Source: Blattamonas nauphoetae (Eukaryota > Preaxostyla > Oxymonadida). Taken from it: a DNA stretch of 64,000 bases. Location: NCBI GenBank assembly GCA_033064195.1, contig JARBJD010000101.1, forward strand, positions 62,001 through 126,000. The letters run 5' to 3'. This document shows, one piece after another, positions 24,081 through 35,318 of the stretch; within the stretch, counting starts at the first letter, position 1; each line of letters begins with the position of its first letter. Position numbers and translations under genes: made by a program. The notes under the pieces were generated by a model. That model had not been told where the DNA came from. It saw only the letters and a list, made by a program, of their open reading frames with translations, and did not search any database.

Positions 24081-27000
24081 TCAAGCAAAGATGTCATCCC
24101 AATCATGTGAATGATATTGCAGTCTCCCTTTCTTTTCAACGGGACGATGTGTATTCAGCCCGAATTGAGTCCCGAATGACCTTTCGAGCAGACATTCCAC
24201 AGCACCAACCACATCCTCGATGCCTTCCTCCCAAAGACACACACGCAGCTGGACGGCTGTCTGTGCGATGGAGGGATCGAAGGGTGGGTGGAAGAGGATG
24301 GAGGAGAGCAACATTCTCCACAGAAGGGGGATACCATAATCATATCTCTTTGTTCGAAAAGAGAACGGACACTCAACCATCCCATTCAACATCCACATCG
24401 CAGAAAACTGAAGATTCTCGAAGAACGACAGAGTCGACTCGGATGGACTCGAGTCGTCCTCATTTGTGGGAGGGACTGCATCTCGTCTGTTCCCGTTCGT
24501 CAGTGCCCAGACGATGAGACCGTTGTCCCTGTCGTTTGTGGCGATTAAGCCTGGATGTGTTGAAAGGAGATCCGGGTTCACTGTTGAGAATACTTTTCCC
24601 ACTCTTTTGTGCATTTCGTTCAGCCAGTCCCGATCCTCTCCTTGTTCAAATTGTGCCTGCTTCGCTCTGAAGAATGGGATCAAGTTGAACAGAAGACGAG
24701 GCAGACGGATCGCACACTCCAACGCCATCCTCACTCGAAGCGTGTGATGTGCTGAGTTGAACAGTTTCAGTCTGACAGAATTCTTCCCAAAGACATCGGA
24801 TTCGGAAGATTTGCCAAATCGAAGGAGCGACTCAGAATCAGCGAGTTTGTCGTTCAGAATGTTGTCATACACAGATTGTTCGGTCGGGAAAGATGACGAC
24901 GTTGCAATAAAGCGGAAGGGAGTCGGCGGTTGGAAAGAAGAACGAATCGTTTGATTGTCATGGTATATCCTATTCCAAAGCGAGTGTTCGTTCCAATAGA
25001 AGAACCTACGTGTTGATGTGACGGCAGGGATGAGGGAGAGAATCAGAGGAGAGAAGTCAATATCGAAAAGGCAGTCGAAATGAACGAAAAACGACCCAAG
25101 AACATTAAGCATGTCGTTGAAGTCTGCCTCCCTCCCAACTGTCTGATCAGTCTGTCCTCGCATCTGCAGCGCTCTCTTTACTGTCTCAACGAACTCCATC
25201 ACGAGTCGTTCCGATATTTCCAGAAACTCTGCCATCCCGTCTCTCGGAAATCGAAACCATTCCTTCGACTCGACAAGAAGCTGAAAGAGGAGCCTCCACG
25301 CCTCGGTCACGACTTGTGGTCTGTCCATCTGCTTCCCAAATCGAAGGATGGTGGATGAGTGTTGGAGAAGCATGGAGAACAGGACATCGGACAGTGGTTT
25401 AGCTTTAGCAATTGTTTTGGTGCAGGCACGAAGGATGAAGAATGCTTCGTCGACGTCTGTTGTGTAGGAGAGGACAGAGAGAAGAGGGACAAGTGGTCTG
25501 ATCTCGTAAAGCAGGTGATCGTCATTCGACGACACAATCACCCAAATCTGCGCTGCAATCTCTCTCCTTCTCTCGACGTCACTCTCCAACCGATTCAGCA
25601 GGTCACCCAGTATCGGCTTGCACAGTTCTGCTGCCTCTTCACCTTCGGGTCCACATTGAGAATGCCATCTTCCCTCCAACATCTTCATCACACCGTATTC
25701 CACACTCAGCACGAGCTTGTGTGGGAGCGATGGGGTGAGACGGGCGAAGAAGAGCGCCACTTTTCGGACGAGGTCGGGAGTGATCACTCGGGGTACCATT
25801 TCGATGAAGCGAGAGAAGTTGTGAAGGAGGGAGACGAGGAAGCATTGTGAGTCGAGGTCGGCGTGGGGAAGGAGGAGGAACACGAGAGACACGGCTGACT
25901 CCACATCCATCCGCACTGTTTTGGTGAACACAGAGCCTGACTTCCATTTCTCAAAAGTTGTTTGGAGCCAGAAAGTCAGTTTCAGACAGATCCTGAACAG
26001 GTGCGACTCACTCATTTGGTGAGTGTTCGATTCAATCAGAGTGTCGTCAGTTGAGTCGTGATCGTGGTGTGTCGTGTCTGTCGATGCAGTTGGTTGGTGG
26101 TTGGATGGGAGACAAAGAGAGGCAGCCGAGAAAAGAGTTGATATCAACAAGCATGCCACTCGATGGAGGAAGACAGTAGGAGTTGATGTGTTTTCATTGA
26201 GTGGATTGTTCCAGACTTTTCGGGGATACTCCACACTTTCTGTTTCTGATTTCGTTTCTGGTTCGGTTTCTGATTTTGTTTCTAATTCTTCATCTGATTC
26301 TGTTTCTCTCTCACTCTCTTCGTCTGTGTCTGCTTCGTTCATGTTTTCATCATTCTCTTCGTTCGTGTCTGTTTTCTCCGTATCTTCGTCTCGTTCCTCC
26401 TCAGTCTCTCTTCTTCCCAGCAGCATCCACACTCCTTCTGCGAATGATAGAGTGTCTTCTTTCGTTCTTCCCTCGCCCAGCCACTCCATCTCCAAATCTC
26501 CACGTCGAACCTCTCGCTCCAACAGCAGTCTCTCCAACTCGCCTTCCGACATCTCAAACATGCGGGCCAGGAGGTGTCGAGCTGGTTTGTGGACTTCCTC
26601 GTCCGACACGATGCTCAGCAGAGACAGAAACAGCACATCAAAGGCGAGGTCCGTTCTGGCTGAGGAATCTTCGTCCTTCTCGTTTGTGAGATCGGGAGGA
26701 GTGGAGAGAGATTGGGACAGATTGTGGATGGAGAAACGTGTGTTGATAACGTCGATGGCAGAGATGAGAAGGGGAGTCGGTCGAGTGAGGACGATTTGGG
26801 CGTGTTCGGATGGAATTCGTGAAGGTTGGCAGCTGTCGACGAGAAACTCCATCAAAAACCACTTCAAATTGTACTCCTGCTGTGATCTTCGCATCAGTCT
26901 CAGTCCAACTGGACTTGAAATGAATTGATAAACAAATTCGGAGAACTAGACCAAATGATGAAACAAAGCGAGAACACACTGAGGGTGCTAGTTCAGGAGG

Positions 27001-27327
27001 AATGATGTTGTGAGACCGAGCGACGATCATGCGATAAAGGACCTTGATAAGCATATTCTCACATTTTTCGGATAGTTTGGATTGGACTGCCAGAATGAAA
27101 ACGAGAACGAAAACAGACCAATAATCAAAAGAGAGTCCATGACACACTTCTGCAGATGCTGAAAAAATCAACGATAAACGAGACATACAACACGGTTGGG
27201 AATGAAATACCATCGGAACGGCTCAGAGAAGCCATCTTCGAACCATCCAACATTCTCATCAGACACAATTCGTTCTGACCCTGAAATGTGAAAATATTGT
27301 TCAACCAAAGATAAAGTAGACGTACCT
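24081..27327 (-). CDS. Large HEAT/ARM-like protein with acidic insert (5' end unresolved)
   Basis: The main exon 26908-24081 joins in phase to 27158-26952 and 27280-27211, and probably to an exon ending at 27327 (introns 42, 52 and 46 bases). The protein has over 1,000 residues, almost all Leu-rich helix, with a long Glu/Asp/Thr-rich insert (about 26200-26400) and a C-terminus ending HDWDDIFA before TGA. The last part (LRVCLWEEGIEDVV) resembles the REEGxDD motif that ends the ARM-like family proteins. The start is not fixed: two frames of the first exon look usable. No enzymatic motif is seen; scaffold function is inferred. Confidence 0.65.
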
Positions 27328-27741
27328 CGGAGATAATTGAGGAGAGATGGAATTGAATCTTCTTTGAAGAGAGCGAAGGTGTTTCTGAGAAGTTCCTGTT
27401 CCTTGGTCTGATGAAATGAGAAAGACAGATCACGCAAACAGTTGGACTATGAAGTGATATCGATTGGTTAAAAGTGGCTTTTTGACGAATAAACATGTCT
27501 TAATCCTGAGATTGTAAGATCAAACCATGAGTTTTCATTCTTTCATGTCTCTGACTGTTTCTTTCTGAAATAGCAATCAATGCAAAGATCTCTCGTCACT
27601 ACTCCGTTGTAATCTCCCATTCTGTCCCCAAAATCCAGAAATACTCAACCAGTCATCGAATCAACGCCAAAGCTCAAAGGTCCGTGAGCAACTGCCGAAT
27701 ATCTGCCTGTCTCTGGAAAGAAACAACAGGAAGAGTCAGTT

Positions 27742-29315
27742 ATGTGCGATCTGACAGACGTATTTTCGATTCGGGCATCTCTCGGAACTATGTTGGGGGT
27801 GGATGAGCGATGTGTTCGGATAAGCCAGAACAATCGAGATTTGGCAACAGAATGGCAGTCAAATTGTATTTTCAGCAGTCTGGAAAGATTACCTAGAGAA
27901 ATTTCGCTTATCTCGCCTTATATCACAGTGACACTGGTGATTGCTCGAAACGTGAATCGATTGGTGAAATTGGGACGTTTTGAAACACTTGGGTCTCTGA
28001 AGAAAAAGGCCGCTGAAATAGAACATACAGACGTGCGTTTTATCTCATTTGTGAAGGTCTTGAATCCAGCCATCGATGATAGCAAACCATGAAAACCTCG
28101 CTATCCAAAATCTCCTGTCTCTCAAGCTACTACCTACAAAGTGGAGTCAATTGTCCTTTCGGATGATGTCGAGCTTGACCAGCTCACGAATGGCACCACT
28201 CTTGCCCTACTAACAGATATTTCGCCACTCGTGATTGAAGTGACGCTCCGCACGAACAACAAATCGACAGCGATTGAAATGAACAGATTCGAGAAGATGG
28301 AATCTCTACTCACGCATGCTGCTGCTCTGTGTGGGAAGGGCAAAGATGAGGTGACGATGTGGTGTGATGGAGTTCGCGTGAACCATTCACTCGCTCTGGA
28401 CTCGATCTCCACCCACTTCTCGCTCCTTCCACAACACATTCGCGCCGATCACGACGAAAACTCCAATGAACGTCAGAAACTACCACTTTTCTGGCTGCCT
28501 GACGCTCCAGCTGGACTGACGCGGATGTGATGGGAGGTGACTTTGGAATGGGAGTTGTGGTTGTGTGTGGAGAAGGGAAGAAAGAGTTTTGGAGAGTGAG
28601 TTGCAGAACGAGTGGATTGGAGATGCAGAAGATGGTTGGAGACTGGCTTGAGGTGGATTGGCATCGAATCCGACTTTGGAAGGATGAACAGAACGAGGAA
28701 AGAAAAACCAGTGAAACAGGACAGACGAAGAAGAAAAAGAAGAAAAAGGACGAGACAGCTGAAGGATCATCTCGCACCAAAAGATCGAAACTGACTAAAC
28801 AGTTCATGAGTGAGGCAGAGAGAGTTCGGAACATGACACACACTCTGAATCTGACGCTTCACTGCCGAATTGCACCTGCCTCGATCAGAATCATCGCTCG
28901 GACAGAAACGACCAAGCACACGTTTGACGTGGACAGTTGGGAACGGATTGGAACAGTTCGAACAAAGATCGCTCGTCTGATGGGGAGAGAAGGAACGAAA
29001 TAGAATCTGTTTTTGGGAGTGAAGGAGCTGCGTGACTGGGATGTCGTGGGTGGACTGACAGACGAGTCAGAGATGGAGATCTCAATTCTGGAGTGGCCAG
29101 GAATGTTGTCGGTTGAAGTTCGAGTGGATGGGGAGGTGGAGGAACATTGGATGAGTGCGTCTGCCACTCTCCACTCACTCTCTCGCCGCGTGACGATGTC
29201 GAACCGTCACCTCTCTGCGTCTTCGCTGACATTCACCAACAACGACACTCCATTCGCTCTCTCAACTCGCCTCATCTCGCGCGGTCTCTTCCCTTCTCTC
29301 GTCGCCACATCTTAG
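27742..29315 (+). pseudogene. Decayed protein with tandem ubiquitin-like domains
   Basis: At least three beta-grasp-like segments follow each other: near 27910-28060 (ITVTLVIARNVNRLVKLGRF then a LKKKAAEI helix), near 28540-28680 and near 28840-29140 (LNLTLHCRI ... VRTKIARLM). They resemble ubiquitin-like repeats with Lys-rich linkers. The reading frame is interrupted by an in-frame TGA at about 28090, a frame change near 28500-28530 and an in-frame TAG at 29001-29003 with good coding on both sides. No introns were found that remove these, so I call it a pseudogene; unrecognised introns remain possible. Confidence 0.5.
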
Positions 29316-30206
29316 CCAGCACCTGAACAGCCGCACACTCGTCCAGTCGCTCCGTCGAGACTGTCAATCGCTCCGCATATTCGCATCCCCACCACACTCT
29401 GTGGATTCAGGATGGATGTGGACACCATCACCATAGAATCGAAAATCTCATCGAAGAAGTTCTAGGAAAGGTCAACTTCATCCACGTCAATCAAATCAAC
29501 ACCAAAACAGGAGCTCCCGTTCCCTTCACTCTGATTCGCGATGTGTTGAAGCCATAAGCCGAACTCTCCAATTCACTGACTCTTGCCAAGTCTCGTGGTG
29601 GAATTCAACATGAAAAGGATATCTCTATTCCTCTTCACAGCCAAGTTACACATTCTTATCCACCTATGAAGGGGCAGGGAATCTGATTTGGTTGTGTATT
29701 GTGGAGGATACCCTGTGAAGCAGCCGCACTTGATGTCCATCTCGTCGTCGATCGGAGGTGCTCGCCGTCTTCACACACTTCCAAACTTAAACGAGATTCC
29801 ATGCGAATACCTGTAAATCCCACTAGACACCACAGTGCCCTTCTATTCTCAAGCTCTGTTCGCTGCAGACGACTTTCAGAAGGTTTCAAGATGTGTGGAG
29901 CCCGAATTGCGAAAATGTGCCTCCGACCAAGTTCAACTGACTTCTAAATCCTGTGGGGATACATCAGTCCAAAAAGACATACATTTGAGCCCTGACAAGT
30001 GTCGTGGCTGACTTCTAAGGTCAATGAGGGTTGAAAGAAAGGCTTATTTAGATGAGCAGACTAAGGATTCAACCTATCAGATTCCCTCATCCTCAATTTC
30101 CACAAAAAATCAACTGGAAGCATCGAAGTGAAGGAGAAGCAAGGTCGGAAGAGCGAGTGTGATTGGTGGAATGATTCAAGACAACAATCACGTTAGTGAG
30201 ATTGAT
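29316..30206. other. Intergenic stretch; right part is a duplicated 3' flank
   Basis: No gene was recognised in 29316-30090. From about 30090 to 30206 the sequence closely matches 22350-22471, the 3' flank of the paralogous SPRY-like gene, showing that the duplication extended beyond the coding region. Confidence 0.5.
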
Positions 30207-31407
30207 TCATCCCAAATTATGTCCCGTTCCTTGGGAGGTCGCTTGTGATTCTTGGTTCTCTCCCCAAAACGTGATCTCGGTTGGAATATCTTGATTAAAG
30301 ACATCAATAGCGAAGACGAGCGGAACAGGAATATCGATGAAGTGGTGTTCCAGCTGCGTCCCGTCAATGAAGAAGTGGAGTGTCCTCTTCTCCAAATCAG
30401 CTGCTTTTGGAGAAGTGTATGCTCCGCTCCTCAAGAAGTTTGGATACTCGGCAGCGTCCATCACACCAATCACTGAAAGAAGGAAGATGACGAATGAAGA
30501 ACAGACAAACTGACAGATGTTGCGTAAGTTCTGATAGACAGTCGATGAATGCCTTTCGAGAGAACTTTCGTGAAACCATCAGCGTGACCTGTACAGTTGA
30601 TTCGTGTGACAGTTGATCTATTCACTCTGATGAGATCAGGATTGAACACGACGATGACTTCGGATGCCACAATCGGTTGAAGTCGTGCGATTTCAGCCTT
30701 CATCTCTTCGATGGTCTGCTGGGTTTGAGTCAGGTTCCTCTCATTCTCCTCCAGTTTCTGTGTCTTGTTCGCCAACTCGGATCGTTGTTGGTCATGGTCG
30801 TGCTGAAGCTGGTCATACTGTCGTTGCAGATTGTCGAACGATGTTTGAGTTGAGTCCATCGTTGTCTTCTCCACAACAAGAAATGTCCCTTCATCGACGT
30901 GTTTGAGGGAAGTGAGACAGAAATCGATGTTTCTAAGAGCTGATGAAGGGAGAGAGGGAGATTGGGCGAGATGGGAGAGAGAAGTGTGGAGGAGTCGCTT
31001 GTTCGGGATTGGAGTGTGAGAATCGAAGCACTCCTCGAGGATGGAGAGAATGAGTTGGAGGAGAGAGGAGAGGGGTTGATTGGTTTGTTCTGTTGGTGGT
31101 TGTTCGTCTTGATTCGACTGGATGTTGTTTGCGAGGAGAGTGTGAATGTGGAACCATTGGAAGGAGTTGACTTTGTGTCTTGGATGAACAGACGAATCAC
31201 TCAACCATTTCAACACTGACTCGCATGTGTTTTGACTCTGAGGAAGAGATGAAGGAGTGAGAAAAACATGACCCAAACGTTCTCATCTTCTTCGAGACTT
31301 TTTGTGAGTTTCTGAGAACATTCCAGGACAAAAAGGACAGAAAAGGTGGGAAAGAAAGAGATAGCTTGATTAAGATAAGATCAAACCAGTTGAAGGTCTG
31401 AGAACAT
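30207..31407 (-). CDS. SPRY-like domain protein, four exons; paralog of the 22.5 kb gene with a shortened domain
   Basis: Exons 31407-31387, 31311-31279, 31237-30511 and 30472-30207 join in phase, giving about 348 residues starting MFSDLQL. Compared with the 22.5 kb paralog it has an added coiled coil (QLQHDHDQQRSELANK and around), and its last exon lacks about 32 in-frame residues in the middle of the SPRY-like domain (SPKAA runs straight into DLEKRTLHFF). The loss may disable binding or mark a changed domain. The start is only 58 bases from the divergent ARM-like gene at 31466. Confidence 0.75.
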
Positions 31408-31465
31408 TTTTAAATTCTTTGATCTGACCCATAACAAATTTTCAAAAGATTTTGACTCCCACGAA

Positions 31466-32536
31466 ATGAACTTGGTACTCGAAACAATAAACACTTCCAC
31501 TGATTCTCCTCGCCCGGATATCTCTTCCCACTCTTTTCCATGCCCTCCAGGCTGTTCTCCATTCCTTTATTGGAACCAAGAAAAACTTGTCACTGACATC
31601 GAAAAGGCCGTTGTCTTTCGGTCTCTTGTTGCCACAATGAAGTTGCAGCACACATTTGATGACTCCCTGGAAGCGAAGGCCGTTCACTTTCTGAGATCTG
31701 TCGATCCGGATGATGAAGAATCAGTCGATTCAATTCTCAAAATCTTTGCTTCAAACTCTGACAAATCTTTGACCGACTTCGTACAATCCATTGTGGTGCT
31801 CATTTCTTCAACCAATCTGGCAATCACAACCACAGTATTGGGGATTCTCGATTCGATGATCATTTGGTGTTCATCAAAAATCCGCCTTCCTCTCATCAAA
31901 GCTGATCTGATCCACCAAATCCTCAACACCCTCAAGCCACTGTCTCTTTCCTTCGCCGAAGCAGAAGATGTCCACGTTAATATCATGGAAAGAATCCACC
32001 ATTCGATTTGGCTCGCAACACCAAATGGCCACAGGCAGCTTGAAATTGAAGATGTGAACGAACAAAAAGATGTTCGCGAGACTGTTTTTCTGCAAGTTGT
32101 CACACCTTCGGAGCATTATATTAGACATTTGTGCGAGAACCGCTATTCAATCATCGACGGTGACCAATCCAAGCATTTCCTGGCCCTTCTCACCCGACTC
32201 CTCCAAATATCTCCTTATCATCAACAGACCATGACCTTTGTTCTGAATATGCCTGTCTTTCTCCCGATCACAAGTTGTCTGACATTCATCGAAGATGATG
32301 ACTCAGTCTGGCGTTTTCTGAATGAAATGAACGATGCTCAGCGGGGCTGGAACAAACAAGGCGGAAACCAGCGACAGCTTGTGAACGAAGTGTGTCAAAT
32401 GTTGAGATTGGAGGGCATCGAAGATGTGATGGAGGCGAAGCAACGAAACGACCAAAACCGATCAAATGGAGGCGGAATTGTTGGCAACTCGATGGAATTG
32501 AACAATCTGAATGGCATCAACCTTCCACAACTTTAA
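31466..32536 (+). CDS. ARM-like helical protein, single exon (subfamily I)
   Basis: The frame is open for 356 codons from ATG 31466 to TAA. It is an all-helical Leu-rich solenoid-type protein: early motif AVVFRSLVAT, central SLSFAEAEDVHVNIM, a conserved ISPYHQQTM segment, and a C-terminal LRLEGIEDVMEAK helix followed by a NLNGINLP-like end found across the family. No intron and no enzyme motif. It starts 58 bases from the minus-strand SPRY-like gene, so the two probably share an upstream region. Closest relative in the window is the copy at 34224. Confidence 0.75.
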   Translation: MNLVLETINTSTDSPRPDISSHSFPCPPGCSPFLYWNQEKLVTDIEKAVVFRSLVATMKLQHTFDDSLEAKAVHFLRSVDPDDEESVDSILKIFASNSDKSLTDFVQSIVVLISSTNLAITTTVLGILDSMIIWCSSKIRLPLIKADLIHQILNTLKPLSLSFAEAEDVHVNIMERIHHSIWLATPNGHRQLEIEDVNEQKDVRETVFLQVVTPSEHYIRHLCENRYSIIDGDQSKHFLALLTRLLQISPYHQQTMTFVLNMPVFLPITSCLTFIEDDDSVWRFLNEMNDAQRGWNKQGGNQRQLVNEVCQMLRLEGIEDVMEAKQRNDQNRSNGGGIVGNSMELNNLNGINLPQL

Positions 32537-34223
32537 AAAAAACAGACAAGCAGCCGTAAACCATTCGACCAGTTGCTGCCTTCCTTTGAACCACAGCAAT
32601 ACAGATTCTCTCCTCGCCGCTCTCCCCCTCAGCATTCTGGATCTTCCTCTCCACACTTGGTGTGGTACATGCTGATGGCTGTCGTTTGAAGCACTCGCAA
32701 TACTTTCCTCGACTGACCTCCTCCACGTCCAGACACATCAGTGCACAACATTCGCTGTTCTTGTCACTGCTGATCATAACTGAACATCTGCACACTCTCC
32801 GAATAGTGCTTTACTCGGTTCGGCGAGAGAGATTGTTGGATGGTGTACCCAACATCACCCATCGTCGCCTCTTCTCACCAGCCCTGAATCACAACCAGAT
32901 GCCTGTTTGACACACTTGGTGACTTCGATCACAGAGCTCCTTTCGTGATCGAACCGCTGATTGTGAAGGAACGCTGGAGATGCAGAAAAGTGTGATGTGG
33001 ACGACTTCACGGCGAAAGATGGTTGCTTTTCTTTGCGACATCCAATCTTGTGGCTGAAATAAGAATCGCTCTGTATGGTCAGTTTCGCTGTTTTGCCAAG
33101 CAGAAGATGTGGATGTGTGTGGCTCGACGCGCTGCTCGCATTGTCAGGCGCTCAGCTGCTTCTGGTCTCGCCGATCTTGAAGCCGCGGATCATTCTGACG
33201 GCTCCGATTGGATCAGGCAGTGCTCTTATGTGAACTGCCCATCTCACTTCCGCCTCTCCAACCGACAATCATCAAACACGATGGCGTCTGTGTGGGTGAT
33301 TGGTTTTGTGAGATTCGACAGACTGACCATGACTTGTCGCTTCTCGTTTCGTGTTCTGCCTCGCTTGAGAACTAATTCATTCCATCCTCGTCGTGTGTTC
33401 TTCCCACTTCACATCCTTCCCCACTCTCCGTCTTCTGTCCCGTCATCTGCTCCGTCAACACAACCATCTCCCTTTCCTCCACGCGCTGTCTGTTTGATCG
33501 ACACTCTCGTCTCATCAAGTACCGACCAAGCGCACTGCAAACAGCATTTCGAGAAGCCTTTTCTCTTCCGAGTGCGACGAGAAGGAGCATTTGGACTTCA
33601 ACTTCACTCGACACAACCTCGTTCCGATTCTCTTTCGTCTGTCTCTCCGCCGCGTCGTCCGTCGCTCTCGCTGTGCTCTGACTGACGGCTCTGCCTGCCC
33701 ACGCTGGACATGCTGTGGTTGTTGTTGTTCTTGTTGTGGGTGACACCATTCGGATGGAGATCGCCTTACCATCGTCATCAAATAACAATCCAGTCAATTC
33801 ACAGAAATGCCATCTCTGCTCATTGTTGTCTGCCGCTTTCCTCATCCAACGATCATGTCCGTTCTCACACTGTCCCTCTTTCTCGCAATCGCCAGTTGTC
33901 TCTCGTCGTTTTGGGATGAGTGGTAGATGTCGGCTGGGATGAAGGAATGATGGATGCTCGGACGCAACTTCGAAACAGGAGGACAGTGGTTGGCGAACGG
34001 AACATGACTTTTGGGTCGCTGGAAGTGGAGCAAAACGAACATTCACAGAAGCGCTACCAGAACTACACTGTCACACATTTGTGTCGTTCTTCATCCACAC
34101 TTCCTCTTGATTCTTCAATTATCTCACTAATCCTGATTTTCTGTTTCTTTCCTTCTTTTGGACGATCATGTCATCTCAATGTCATTGTTTCGCTCATTCT
34201 TCTTTCTCACCCAAAACGAGTGA
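32537..34223. repeat. Downstream half of duplicated unit 1
   Basis: This block follows the 31.5 kb ARM-like gene and is repeated, diverged, after the 34.2 kb gene. The best-matching parts are 32560-32600 with 35345-35375 and 33147-33740 with 36640-37305 (for example GTGTGGGTGATTGGTTTTGT in both). Long open frames exist on both strands in 33.0-34.0 kb, so I cannot decide which strand, if any, is coding. The last 90 bases (promoter side of the 34.2 kb gene) recur at 37860-37985. Confidence 0.55.
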
Positions 34224-35318
34224 ATGAACTCAGAGTCGAAAGGAATGACTGGTTTAGACTTGAAGTTAAATCCCTCCACTGATTCCCCTTGCCCTGGTAT
34301 CTCTTCCCACTGCTTTTCATGTTTTGCAGACTGTTCTCGTTTCATGAATTGGGATGAAGAAGAACTTGAATCTGATCATGAAAAGGCCGTTGTCTTTCGG
34401 TCTCTTGTTGCCACAGTTAAGTTGCAGCCTGCACTTGATGTATCTTTGGAAGCGAGAGCAGTGAAACTTCTGAAATCTGTGAATCCGGATGATGTCACAT
34501 CAGCCAACGATTTTCTCTGCAGTCTTGCATCAAACTCTGATGAATCTTTGAGCAACTTCGTACAGTCCTTTGTGGTGCTAATTTCCTCACCCAGTCAGAT
34601 CATCAGTGCAGCAACAATGGAGATGCTCGATTCTCTGATCATGTTCTGTTCAGCGCCAGTCCGACTAGCGCTCGTTAAATCTGGACTGATCCCTCAACTC
34701 ATGACCACTCTGAATCCTCTGTCTCTTTCATTCACCCAAGCAGTAGATATCAACATCCACGTCATGACAACCATCATCGGAACTGTCTGGCTCGCAACTC
34801 CGGAAGGACTCGAAGAACTCGAAAATGAAGATCGGGATGAACAACAAGCTGTTCACAAGACAGTTTTAACACAAGTTTTGGCCCCTTCAGAGACATCTAT
34901 TTGCCGTTTGTGCATCAACCGATTTTCGATCATCGATGGCGAGTTTTCTTTTGCTTTTCTGATTCTCCTCGCCCGACTCCTCGAAATATCTCCATATCAT
35001 CAACCGACAATGGAAATTGTTCTTCATATGCCAGTCGTTCTCACGGTCTCAAGTTATCTGACATTCTTCAAAAACGAACGCTCCATCTGGCTCTTTCTAT
35101 ATCACATGATCAATTCCCAGCGGGATTGGAACAAAAAAGGCGGAGAAACGCGACAGATGGGGGAGATAGTGGATCGGATGTTGAGAATGGAGGGCATCGA
35201 AGACGTGATTGAGCCAAAGCTGCAGAACGACAAAAACAGCTTGAAAGGAGGGTGGATTGTGAAGCAATCGATTGAATGGAACAATCTGCTGGAAATGAAC
35301 CTTCCGAAACAGGCATAA
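34224..35318 (+). CDS. ARM-like helical protein, single exon (subfamily I)
   Basis: The frame is open for 364 codons; an ATG at 34242 (MTGLDLKL) is conserved in the remnant at 37970 and may be the real start. It is strongly similar to the 31.5 kb copy throughout (AVVFRSLVATVKLQ, SLSFTQAVDINIH, ISPYHQPTM, MEGIEDVIEPK, ending LEMNLPKQA). It is an all-helical solenoid type with no catalytic motif. The sequence after its TAA is also similar to that after the 31.5 kb stop. Confidence 0.75.
   Translation: MNSESKGMTGLDLKLNPSTDSPCPGISSHCFSCFADCSRFMNWDEEELESDHEKAVVFRSLVATVKLQPALDVSLEARAVKLLKSVNPDDVTSANDFLCSLASNSDESLSNFVQSFVVLISSPSQIISAATMEMLDSLIMFCSAPVRLALVKSGLIPQLMTTLNPLSLSFTQAVDINIHVMTTIIGTVWLATPEGLEELENEDRDEQQAVHKTVLTQVLAPSETSICRLCINRFSIIDGEFSFAFLILLARLLEISPYHQPTMEIVLHMPVVLTVSSYLTFFKNERSIWLFLYHMINSQRDWNKKGGETRQMGEIVDRMLRMEGIEDVIEPKLQNDKNSLKGGWIVKQSIEWNNLLEMNLPKQA

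Noticed and set aside
33023-34046. Genes on either strand in the duplicated blocks at 33-34 and 36.5-37.4 kb
   Set aside because: Several strands and frames are equally open, similarity between copies is at the DNA level, and no domain is recognisable; only the duplication is reported.
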